Below are positions 7,851 through 15,214 of a stretch of DNA of 56,669 nucleotides, piece after piece (position 1 is the stretch's first letter; every line of letters starts with the position of its first letter). A model generated the notes under the pieces. It did no database searches and was not told where the DNA came from. It saw nothing but the letters and a program-made list of their open reading frames with translations. The stretch is from an uncultured Pseudokineococcus sp. (GTDB taxonomy: Bacteria > Actinomycetota > Actinomycetes > Actinomycetales > Quadrisphaeraceae). The translations under genes and the position numbers were made by a program. The stretch spans positions 1-56,669 of the forward strand of contig NZ_CANMPM010000018.1 of the NCBI RefSeq assembly GCF_947499845.1, given 5' to 3'.

Positions 7851-10136
7851 TCAGCCCAGGGCGGGCCGCAGGTCGGCCGGCGAGAGCACCCGTCCGCGCC
7901 GCGCGGCGAGCGCCGACGCGGCCAGGGCGAGGACGAGGTAGCCGCCGAGGACCGCCACGGCGACGAGCACCGGGCGCGCCGAGCCCCCCGCCGTCAGCGA
8001 CCGGAAGGCCTCGACGGCGTAGCTCATGGGCAGCACCTGGTGCACCGCCGCGAGAGGCGCGGGCAGCGTCTGCCACGGGAAGGTGCCGCCGGAGCTGACC
8101 AGCTGGAGGACGAGCAGGACGAGCCCCGCGAACTGGCCGGTGAGGCCGAACCAGGCGACGAGGGCGTGCACGACGGCGACGAACGTCGCCGAGGTCAGCA
8201 GCAGGAGGGCCAGCAGGCCGAGCGGCGCGGCGGGCTCCAGTCGCAGGACGGCGACGACGACCGTCCACAGCAGCACGGACTGCACGACGCCGACGGCGGC
8301 CGCCGGCCCGTACCCCCCGAGCGCCGTCCCGAGCGCCGACCGGCCCGCGGCCGCCGCGCGCCGCGAGAGGGGGCGGACGACGAGGAAGAGCACGTAGCCG
8401 CCGATCCACAGGGACAGCGCCAGCAGGTACGGCGCGAGGCCCGCGCCGTAGGTGCTCACCTGCGCGGTGCTGGCGCTGGCGGTGACGACCGGGTCGTTGA
8501 TGGCGCCGACCGCCCGCTCCCGCTGGTCCGCCGACAGGTCCGGCACGCCGGAGGCGCCCTGGACGAGCCCGTCGCGCAGGGACGCCGCCCCGTCGCGGGC
8601 CTGGCCGACGCCCGTCGCGAGGGCGCGGGCACCCTCGGCCAGCTGCTCGGTGCCGGTGACGGCCTGGTCCTCGCCCGCCGCGAGCTGGCCGGCGCCGTCC
8701 GCGAGCGCGGAGGCGCCCTCGTCCAGCGCCCGGGCGCTGGCGGCCAGCGGCCGGACGCCCTCGAGGAGCTGCCCGGTGCCGGTGGCGAGCGCGTCCGCGC
8801 CGTCGGCCGAGGCGGCCACGCCCTGCGCGAGCGCGGGGGCGGCGTCCGCGAGGGCGCCGGCGCCCTGCGCGACCTGGGCCGAGCCGGTCGCCAGCGCCTG
8901 GAGGGAGGCGTCGGCCTCCTGGACCTGCGCCTGGGCGTCCTGCACGGGCGCGACGAGCTCGTCGGTGCGCGCGAGCACGGCGGCGACCTGCGCGTCGTCG
9001 AGGCCGAGGTCGCGCAGCTGCGCCTCGAGGTCGCCGCGGGCGGCCGTGAGACCGGCCACGGCCTCCGCGGAGGCGGTGGCGACGGCGTCCGCCGTCTGCG
9101 CCACCTGCGCGTTGCCCTCGGCGACGGCGGCGGCACCGTCGGCGAGCGCCCGGGCCTGCTCGGGGAGCGCGGCCGTGCCGTCGCGCAGCTGCCCGAGGCC
9201 GCCGGCGAGGGCGGTGGCGCCGTCGTCGAGCTGCTCGACCCCGGTGACCAGCTGGTCGACGCCCGCCACGGCCGCGCCGGTGCCGTCGGCCAGCTGCCCG
9301 GCGCCGGTGGCCAGGCCGTCGGCGCCCTCGGCCAGGGCGCGCTGGCCGGTGAGCAGGGCGTCGGCCCCCTGGACGAGGCCGTCGGCGCCCTCGGACGCCT
9401 GTCCCAACCCGTCCGCGAGGGCGCCCGCGCCGTCGGCGGCCTGCTGCAGCTGCTGGCTCACGGTGGAGAAGCCGACGAGGAAGGAGCTCGCCGCCTGCTC
9501 CCCCACCTGGTCGGCCACGGCCTGCTGCGTGGCCGCGACCACGCGCTCGGCGATGGTGCGGCCGAGGTAGCTGGTGGCGTCGTTCGTCGTCAGCTCGAGC
9601 TGGGCCTGGCGGGGCGGGGCGGGCTCGCCCGCCGAGACGGCCTGCTGGACCGACGCGAGGTCGGAGGAGAAGGTGGCGGGCACGAGGAGCGAGGCCTCGT
9701 AGCGCCCGTCCCGCACGCCCTCGGCCGCGTCCGCCGCGTCGGTCCGCTGCCAGTCCAGCTCGCCGTCCGTCTCGAGGTCGCGCGCGACCTGCGAGCCCAC
9801 GGACAGGAGCACCCCGCCCGTGCTGGCGCCCTCGTCCTCGACGACCAGCGCGGCGGGCACCTGGTCCAGGCGCTGGTAGGGGTCGTGGTTGGCCCACAGG
9901 TACAGCCCCGCGTAGAGCACGGGGACGAGCGCGAGAGCCAGCACGGCCAGGCGCGCCATCGGCGAGGCGAGCAGGCGGCGCAGCTCCGCCCCCGACGAGG
10001 CCCGGGCCGCGGCGCCGACCCCGGCCAGCGGGGAGGACCGGCGGGCGCGGGGCCGCTCCCCGGCGTCGGGGAGCTCGAGGCGGTCGCCCTCGTCGGAGGG
10101 GCGGGGGCCGCCGGTGGGATCGGGGCGTGAGCTCAC
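7851..10136 (-). CDS. YhgE/Pip-type membrane protein with LADG heptad repeats
   Basis: 761 residues. A cytoplasmic disordered N-terminus (to ~50) precedes a transmembrane helix (about 60-82, LAVLALALVPVLYAGLYLW) and the YhgE/Pip N-terminal extracellular domain. A long segment (~245-500) is rich in heptad-like (G/A)LADG(A/T/L) repeats, expected to form an elongated coiled or beta-helical stalk. Five or six membrane helices of an ABC-2-like domain form the C-terminus (~520-760). GTG 10136 overlaps the stop of the upstream gene (GTGA), so the two are translationally coupled. Relatives are phage-infection proteins and type VII or lipid-export-like membrane proteins; the substrate is unknown. Confidence 0.82.
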   Translation of the reverse strand: MSSRPDPTGGPRPSDEGDRLELPDAGERPRARRSSPLAGVGAAARASSGAELRRLLASPMARLAVLALALVPVLYAGLYLWANHDPYQRLDQVPAALVVEDEGASTGGVLLSVGSQVARDLETDGELDWQRTDAADAAEGVRDGRYEASLLVPATFSSDLASVQQAVSAGEPAPPRQAQLELTTNDATSYLGRTIAERVVAATQQAVADQVGEQAASSFLVGFSTVSQQLQQAADGAGALADGLGQASEGADGLVQGADALLTGQRALAEGADGLATGAGQLADGTGAAVAGVDQLVTGVEQLDDGATALAGGLGQLRDGTAALPEQARALADGAAAVAEGNAQVAQTADAVATASAEAVAGLTAARGDLEAQLRDLGLDDAQVAAVLARTDELVAPVQDAQAQVQEADASLQALATGSAQVAQGAGALADAAPALAQGVAASADGADALATGTGQLLEGVRPLAASARALDEGASALADGAGQLAAGEDQAVTGTEQLAEGARALATGVGQARDGAASLRDGLVQGASGVPDLSADQRERAVGAINDPVVTASASTAQVSTYGAGLAPYLLALSLWIGGYVLFLVVRPLSRRAAAAGRSALGTALGGYGPAAAVGVVQSVLLWTVVVAVLRLEPAAPLGLLALLLLTSATFVAVVHALVAWFGLTGQFAGLVLLVLQLVSSGGTFPWQTLPAPLAAVHQVLPMSYAVEAFRSLTAGGSARPVLVAVAVLGGYLVLALAASALAARRGRVLSPADLRPALG

Positions 10137-10864
10137 AGGGTCGCCTCCACGGCGATCTCGGTCGGTCGCGGGGGCAGGTCGCCCGGGCGCGCGGCGCGCG
10201 CGACGCCGGCGGCGGCCCGGAGGTCGGCGGGACGCAGGAGCCCGGCGCCCTCGAGCAGCGCCGCCTCGGCGCGGGGCACGAGGACGGCGACGCCGAGGCC
10301 GCGGGCCGCCACCTCGGCGGCGACGTCCCACCAGCCGCCGCTCGCCCGGGCGTCACCGCCGCCGCGGTCGGGGCGGGCGAGGACGAGCGCCTCGACGCCG
10401 GGGCGCCCCGCCGCCAGGGCCGCGAGCGCCCGGGTGCGCGCCGAGGGCGGCAGGTCCCGGGCGGGGACGTCGGCGAGGTCCTCGAGGCCCTCGTCCGCGA
10501 GCCAGGCGCGGGCGTCGGCCCGCCCCGCCGGCCGGCCCGCCGCGCGCAGCTCCTCGGTGACCGCGGCCCGCAGGGGCAGGACGGGGTCGGGGTCGCTGAC
10601 GCCCGGGACGTCGACGACGGCGGTGCGGGAGCGCAGCTCGCCGCGCCCCCAGAGGCCGACGTCGTGCCCGGAGACGAGGACCCGCCCGCCCGTCGGCACG
10701 AGGCGACCCGTCAGGGCCAGGGCGAGGGCCACGGGTGCCTGCCCGTCCGCGCCCGCGTCGAGGGCGACGAGGGTCCGCCGGCCCGCGGCGACGAGCACGC
10801 CCGTGGGCGGCAGAACGTCGGCGCCCCCGACCCGGACGGACACGTCCTGGGCCTCGATCTCCAT
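10133..10864 (-). CDS. degenerate ABC-transporter ATPase-like protein
   Basis: 243 residues starting at ATG 10864 after GGGGAG. The order of blocks follows an ABC ATPase: a beta-strand start, then GRLVPTGGRVLVSGHDVG after the P-loop position, then a helical region, a pseudo-signature (DLPPSARTRALAALAAGRP) and a pseudo-Walker B strand (VEALVLARPDRG). The P-loop position, however, reads LVALDAGADGQAPVALALAL with no GxxGxGK(S/T). The Walker B aspartate is replaced by alanine and there is no LSGGQ. It should not hydrolyse ATP in the usual way. It overlaps the YhgE/Pip gene by 4 nt, so it is probably a structural or regulatory partner. A possible -10 TACCGT is at 10950-10955. Confidence 0.7.
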   Translation of the reverse strand: MEIEAQDVSVRVGGADVLPPTGVLVAAGRRTLVALDAGADGQAPVALALALTGRLVPTGGRVLVSGHDVGLWGRGELRSRTAVVDVPGVSDPDPVLPLRAAVTEELRAAGRPAGRADARAWLADEGLEDLADVPARDLPPSARTRALAALAAGRPGVEALVLARPDRGGGDARASGGWWDVAAEVAARGLGVAVLVPRAEAALLEGAGLLRPADLRAAAGVARAARPGDLPPRPTEIAVEATL

Positions 10865-11158
10865 GCTGCGCTCCCCGGCTGCCGCTCGCGGGCGCCGGAC
10901 CGCTCCCGGCGCACGGGCGCCCGCCGGTGGGGGCGGGCGCGTCACCGACGACGGTACGCACCGGCGGCGGGCGCCCCGACCGGCACCGGCGCCCGGGAGT
11001 GCGCCCAGCCCCGGACGGGAGGGCCGGGACGGGAGCGCCGGACCGGCGCGGGGACGCGGGCACCCGCCGCGCGCGGGGGGCGGGGAGCGCCCACAGTGGG
11101 GCGAGGAGGGTCGCCCGCACCGGGGAGGCCCGACGACGACGCCACCGGAGGCACCACC

Positions 11159-11785
11159 GTGACCGACACGTCGACGACCGGCACGACCAGCGCGGGCGAC
11201 GCCCGCCCCCTGTCCGTCCGGGCGATGGAGGCCGTCGAGGGCGCGACGTGGCTCGACACGACCGCCGACGTCGAGCAGAGGCTCGTGGAGAGGGCGCTCA
11301 CGGCGACGCCGGGGCTGCTCGGGCTCCTGCGGGGCAGGGGCGTCGGGCACGCCGTGCACCCGCCCATGACCGACGTGCCGATCGGCGCGTGGCTCTCGGC
11401 GTCCGCCCTGGACCTCGTGGGCGGGCGCTCCGGCCGGCCCGCCGCGCGGCTGCTCGTCGGCCTCGGCTGCGTGGCGGCGCTGCCGACCTTCGCGACCGGC
11501 AGCGCGGAGTGGGTCGGCCTGCGCGGGGGCGACAAGCGCGTCGGCTACGTGCACGCGGCCGCCAACGGCACGTCCTTCGCGATGTACGCGGCGTCGTGGT
11601 GGGTGCGCCGGCACGAGCGCCGGCACGGCCTCGGGGTGGCCCTGGCGCTCGGCGCCGGGGCGGTCGCCGCCGTCGGGGGCTACCTCGGCGGGCACCTGTC
11701 GGTCGCCCGCGACATCGGCAGCCGCGACCCCGCCTACGCGGGCGACCCGACCTCCCGCGAGCCCGTCAGCCCGCACCGGGTCTGA
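11159..11785 (+). CDS. DUF2231-family membrane protein
   Basis: 208 residues from GTG 11159, with GGAGG 7-8 nt upstream. DUF2231 features are GHAVHPPMTDVPIGAWLSASALDL followed by about four membrane helices (roughly 85-105, 108-128, 140-155, 163-185). It ends in a short soluble tail with SREPVSPHR. Function is unknown; family members often sit beside Rieske or redox proteins. The 294-bp divergent gap from the ATPase-like gene holds no other gene. Confidence 0.85.
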   Translation: MTDTSTTGTTSAGDARPLSVRAMEAVEGATWLDTTADVEQRLVERALTATPGLLGLLRGRGVGHAVHPPMTDVPIGAWLSASALDLVGGRSGRPAARLLVGLGCVAALPTFATGSAEWVGLRGGDKRVGYVHAAANGTSFAMYAASWWVRRHERRHGLGVALALGAGAVAAVGGYLGGHLSVARDIGSRDPAYAGDPTSREPVSPHRV

Positions 11786-11863
11786 CGACCGCTGCGACGC
11801 ACCCCGTCGGGCCCGGGCGGGCCGTCGCCCGGCGACCCGCCTGCTCGTCGCTCGGTGACGCGC

Positions 11864-13672
11864 CTACTGGTAGGAGACGAAGTCGGGCATCGGCTCGACG
11901 GCCATCGTCTCCGCCGGCGTCATCGTCGGGGTGTCCTCGTCGTAGAAGTTCTTCCAGCCCCAGCGCATGCCCTCGGGCGCGTCCGTCTGCAGCGCGCGGT
12001 ACGTGTCGAGCTTCTGACCGGGCGTCCCGTGCCCGTCGGCGTGGACGAGCGGGACGAGCTCGTCGTGCGACATGTCCAGGCGCTGGCGGTCGACGATCAT
12101 CCGGGTCTGGAACTGGTGGAGCAGGAAGACCTTGGGCGGCAGGTCGTCCTCCCGCACCAGCTCCGCCAGCCAGTCACCCACGGCGTTGACCTCGTCGACG
12201 CCGACCTGGCCCACCTGCCGCAGGTGCCGCTGGTCGGGCTCCAGCCGCCACTCCGGGTCGAGCGCAAGGCCGACGCCCGGGTGGGTGAGCAGGTCCTCGT
12301 AGCGCTGCGCCTGGGTGAGGAAGTCCGTGCGCCCCGGCTGCAGGTCGAGGACGACGTACACGCCCGCGTCCGCCGCCGCCTCGATCCACGGCCGGATGAC
12401 CTCGGGGTCGAGCTCCTGGGAGTAGTCGCCGTCCTGTCCTGCCGAGGCGGAGGCGACCGTGGTGATGATTTCGAACGTGGGGACGACGGGGTCCTCGACG
12501 AGGTCGTCGTACTCGGCGGCGACCTCCTTCGCCCGCTCGACGGCGGCGTCGACGTCCTGCTCGCCCATGACGCCGAGCGAGGGGGTCCCCGGGGAGCCGT
12601 AGAGGGCGATCATGTGGCGGCCCGGGAAGGGCACCTGCCCGCCGCCCGGCAGCTGGTAGCCGGTCTCGACGACGTCCATGCGCTGGTCGAGGCGGTCGGT
12701 GTCGCCGAAGTCCGGCGACAGCGCGAGGACCGACGCGGGGGGCGCCGCCGAGGCGGTCTCGACGAGGGCGCCGTCCGCGCGCGGGTCCCCGCCCGGGACC
12801 TCCTCGACGCTCGCTCCCGCGGCGCGCGCCGTCGCGGCCGGCGCGAGGTCGGCGGCCTCGCCCGTGGACAGGACGAGGACGCCGTCGCCGGCCGCCGTCG
12901 CCCCGTCGGCGGTGGCACCCGCCGTGGGGGTGGCCGTCGCCGCGCCGTCGGCGGCGGGCTCCGCCCGCTCCGGGGCCTCGACGTCGTCGCTCGCCGCGTC
13001 GAGGACCTCGGCGTCGAGGGCGCCCTCGGCCCAGGCGCGGGACTCCTCGTCGGCGGCCAGCACCTGCTCCGCGCCGAGGCGCTCGACCTCCGCGACGACG
13101 GCGGCCGGGTCGGCGCCCGGCACCGCCGGGGCCGGCGGCTCGGCGGCCGGGGGCGCGCCCTCGACGGCCCCTCCCCCGTCGGCGGTCGTGGTCGCGCCGT
13201 CCGTGGGGGCGGCGCTCGTGGTGGTGGTCCCCGTCGGGGCGGCGCCGTCCGTCGGGGCGGCGGTCGAGGAGGTCCCGCTGCCCGAGGGCGAGGCCGACGG
13301 CGCGGGCGCGGGGACGGCGACGACGAGCAGCGGCACGCCCAGCTCCTCGGCGCGGGAGCCCGCCGCGGCGACGTCCCCGTCCGCGGCGACGAGGACGACG
13401 AGGGGCGAGGCCTCGAAGAGCGCCTCGCTGGCGGGCACGGACCGGTCGCCCTCGGCCGGCAGCACGGAGACGGCCGGGAGGGCGGCGAGCTCGACGGTCG
13501 GCTCGTCACCGCCGCCCAGGAAGCCGCCCACGCCGCCGCCACCTCCGCCGTCGTCGCCACCGGTGCAGCCCGTGAGCAGCAGGAGGCCGACGACCCCCGC
13601 CGCCGCGGCGCGGGCGGAGCGGCGGCCGCGGGCGCCGCTCGACGGGTTCTGGGCGGGCGTCGTCGTCGTCAT
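11864..13672 (-). CDS. lipoprotein with cell-wall-binding-like repeats and a TIM-barrel-like C-terminus
   Basis: 602 residues. A type II signal peptide ends in the lipobox LLLTGC, so the mature protein is a lipid-anchored surface protein. The N-terminal half contains short alternating helix/strand units (SEALFEASPLVVLVA, AEELGVPLLVVAV, VVAEVERLGAEQVLAA) resembling cell-wall-binding repeat 2, separated by long Ala/Pro/Thr linkers. The last ~270 residues form a conserved domain with FEIITTVASASAGQDGDYS, YVVLDLQPGR, VGLALDPEWRL and KVFLLHQFQTRMI, suggestive of a (beta/alpha)8 fold. No catalytic assignment is secure. ATG 13672 has TACCGT 8 nt upstream and may be leaderless. Confidence 0.75.
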   Translation of the reverse strand: MTTTTPAQNPSSGARGRRSARAAAAGVVGLLLLTGCTGGDDGGGGGGVGGFLGGGDEPTVELAALPAVSVLPAEGDRSVPASEALFEASPLVVLVAADGDVAAAGSRAEELGVPLLVVAVPAPAPSASPSGSGTSSTAAPTDGAAPTGTTTTSAAPTDGATTTADGGGAVEGAPPAAEPPAPAVPGADPAAVVAEVERLGAEQVLAADEESRAWAEGALDAEVLDAASDDVEAPERAEPAADGAATATPTAGATADGATAAGDGVLVLSTGEAADLAPAATARAAGASVEEVPGGDPRADGALVETASAAPPASVLALSPDFGDTDRLDQRMDVVETGYQLPGGGQVPFPGRHMIALYGSPGTPSLGVMGEQDVDAAVERAKEVAAEYDDLVEDPVVPTFEIITTVASASAGQDGDYSQELDPEVIRPWIEAAADAGVYVVLDLQPGRTDFLTQAQRYEDLLTHPGVGLALDPEWRLEPDQRHLRQVGQVGVDEVNAVGDWLAELVREDDLPPKVFLLHQFQTRMIVDRQRLDMSHDELVPLVHADGHGTPGQKLDTYRALQTDAPEGMRWGWKNFYDEDTPTMTPAETMAVEPMPDFVSYQ

Positions 13673-13680
13673 CACCGCCG

Positions 13681-13686
13681 ACGGTA
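13681..13686 (-). promoter_or_regulatory. -10 box of a probable leaderless lipoprotein promoter
   Basis: On the minus strand TACCGT lies 8 nt before ATG 13672, and no Shine-Dalgarno is present. Confidence 0.45.
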
Positions 13687-13819
13687 GCCGCCGCACGCTG
13701 CTCGACCGGGTCACGCGCGCCGTCGACCACGTCACGCCCGAGCGCCCGTGCAGGCGCCGTCCCCCCGCGAGGGCCCGGCCGACGGTGGCCGCGCCGGCGG
13801 CGCGAGCGCCCGGCCGCGG

Positions 13820-13863
13820 GTCGGTCCGGCGTCGGCCCGGCGTCGGTCCGGCGTCGGTCCGGC
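13820..13863. repeat. 11-bp tandem repeat x4
   Basis: Four consecutive copies of GTCGGTCCGGC (one with a single mismatch) upstream of the isochorismate synthase start. 11-bp phasing is close to one helical turn, so a protein-binding array is possible; it may equally be a simple-sequence expansion. Confidence 0.8.
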
Positions 13864-13921
13864 GTGGGACCGCCGCCGGGGCGGCGTCGCCCGGCGCGTC
13901 GGGCGGGGGGATGATGGAGGC

Positions 13922-15181
13922 GTGGCAGCAGCGGGCAGCGGGACGACGCGGGCGCGGCGCGGGGCGCCCCCCGTGGCCCCGCCCCGCGAGGGCGGGGAGC
14001 GCACGCCCGCTCCGGCGGACCTGCTCGCGGCCCTGCGACCGCACGAGGACGTGCTGTGGTCGTCCGCCCGCGGCACCGCGCTCGCGCGCGGGACGGCCGA
14101 GCGGCTCGACCTGCCGTGGACGGTCGACCTGCCGGGCGCCGTCGCCGACCGGCTCCGCGCCGTCGCGGCCTCGCGCGCGGGAGAGGCGGTCGTCGTCGGG
14201 GCGCTCCCCTTCCGCACGGGGGAGCCGGCGGCGCTGGTGAGGCCCGAGCGGCTGCTGCGGGCCCCCGGGCGGCTCGGCCCGGCGGCCGCGCGCGGCGCCG
14301 CGCCGGTGGTCGTCGCCGAGGAGCCGTCCCCGGCGGAGGACGTGTACCGCGACTCCGTCCGCACCGCCCTCGACCTGCTCGGAGCGGGGGACCTCGAGAA
14401 GGTCGTGCTGGCGCGGGCGCTCGACGTGACGGCGCGCGAGGACGTCGACGTCCGGGCGCTCGTCGCCGCGCTGGCCCGCCCCGACGACGACGCCCGCGTG
14501 TTCTCCGTGCCCCTGGCGACGGACGCCGGCGGGGCGACGTCCACGGCCCCGGGCGTGGTCGGTCGTCCGCCGGTGCTCGTGGGCGCGAGCCCGGAGCTGC
14601 TCGTGTCGCTGACCGCCGGGCGCGTCCTCGCGACCCCGCTCGCCGGCTCGACGACCCGCGCGGCCGACCTCGAGGAGGACGCGGCGCGCGCCCGGGCCCT
14701 GCTGGCCTCGGACAAGGACCGCCGCGAGCACGCGCTCGTCGTCGAGGCCATGGTGCGGGCGCTGCGGCCGTGGTGCGCCGACCTCGTCGTCCCGGAGGCG
14801 CCCGAGCTGGTGGCCACGCCGACGGTCTGGCACCTGGCGACCCGGCTCGAGGGGCGCACGGCCGACCCGTCCACGACCTCGCTGCACCTCGCGCGCGCCC
14901 TGCACCCCACGCCGGCCGTCGGCGGGACGCCGTCGGGCCCGGCCCGGGCGGCGATCGACCGGCTGGAGCCTGTCGACCGCGGCTTCTACGCGGGCGCCGT
15001 GGGCTGGACCGACGCCTCGGGCGACGGCGAGTGGGCCGTCACCATCCGCTGCGGCGTCGTCCAGGGGCGCTCGGTTCGGCTGCACGCGGGCGCAGGGATC
15101 GTCCGCGGCTCCGACCCCGACGCCGAGCTGGCGGAGACGACGGCCAAGCTCGCCCTCCTCCGCTCCGCGCTCGGGGCCTGA
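13922..15181 (+). CDS. isochorismate synthase (MenF/EntC/DhbC family)
   Basis: 419 residues from GTG 13922. A chorismate-utilising enzyme fold is shown by LEKVVLARALDV, VGASPELLVSL, ATPLAGSTTR, the DKDRREHALVVEAMV helix, ATPTVWHLATRLEGR, LHPTPAVGGTPSGPA, and the C-terminal RGFYAGAVGW and AGAGIVRGSDPDAELAET blocks. It converts chorismate to isochorismate for menaquinone or a catecholate siderophore. No menaquinone or siderophore genes flank it, so the pathway cannot be told apart; menaquinone is the default in actinobacteria. The frame is open further 5' but that part is low-complexity. Confidence 0.92.
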   Translation: MAAAGSGTTRARRGAPPVAPPREGGERTPAPADLLAALRPHEDVLWSSARGTALARGTAERLDLPWTVDLPGAVADRLRAVAASRAGEAVVVGALPFRTGEPAALVRPERLLRAPGRLGPAAARGAAPVVVAEEPSPAEDVYRDSVRTALDLLGAGDLEKVVLARALDVTAREDVDVRALVAALARPDDDARVFSVPLATDAGGATSTAPGVVGRPPVLVGASPELLVSLTAGRVLATPLAGSTTRAADLEEDAARARALLASDKDRREHALVVEAMVRALRPWCADLVVPEAPELVATPTVWHLATRLEGRTADPSTTSLHLARALHPTPAVGGTPSGPARAAIDRLEPVDRGFYAGAVGWTDASGDGEWAVTIRCGVVQGRSVRLHAGAGIVRGSDPDAELAETTAKLALLRSALGA

Positions 15182-15214
15182 CCCTCGCAGCCGGCTCACG
15201 GACCGGGCGGGTCG

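Noticed and set aside
5313..10130. 1605-codon open frame on the plus strand
   Set aside because: Antisense to the MarR, acyl-CoA dehydrogenase and YhgE genes. It has Arg/Ala/Gly-rich composition without any family motif and is a product of high GC.
10133..10864. functional ABC ATPase partner of the YhgE/Pip protein
   Set aside because: Walker A, signature and Walker B are all degenerate.
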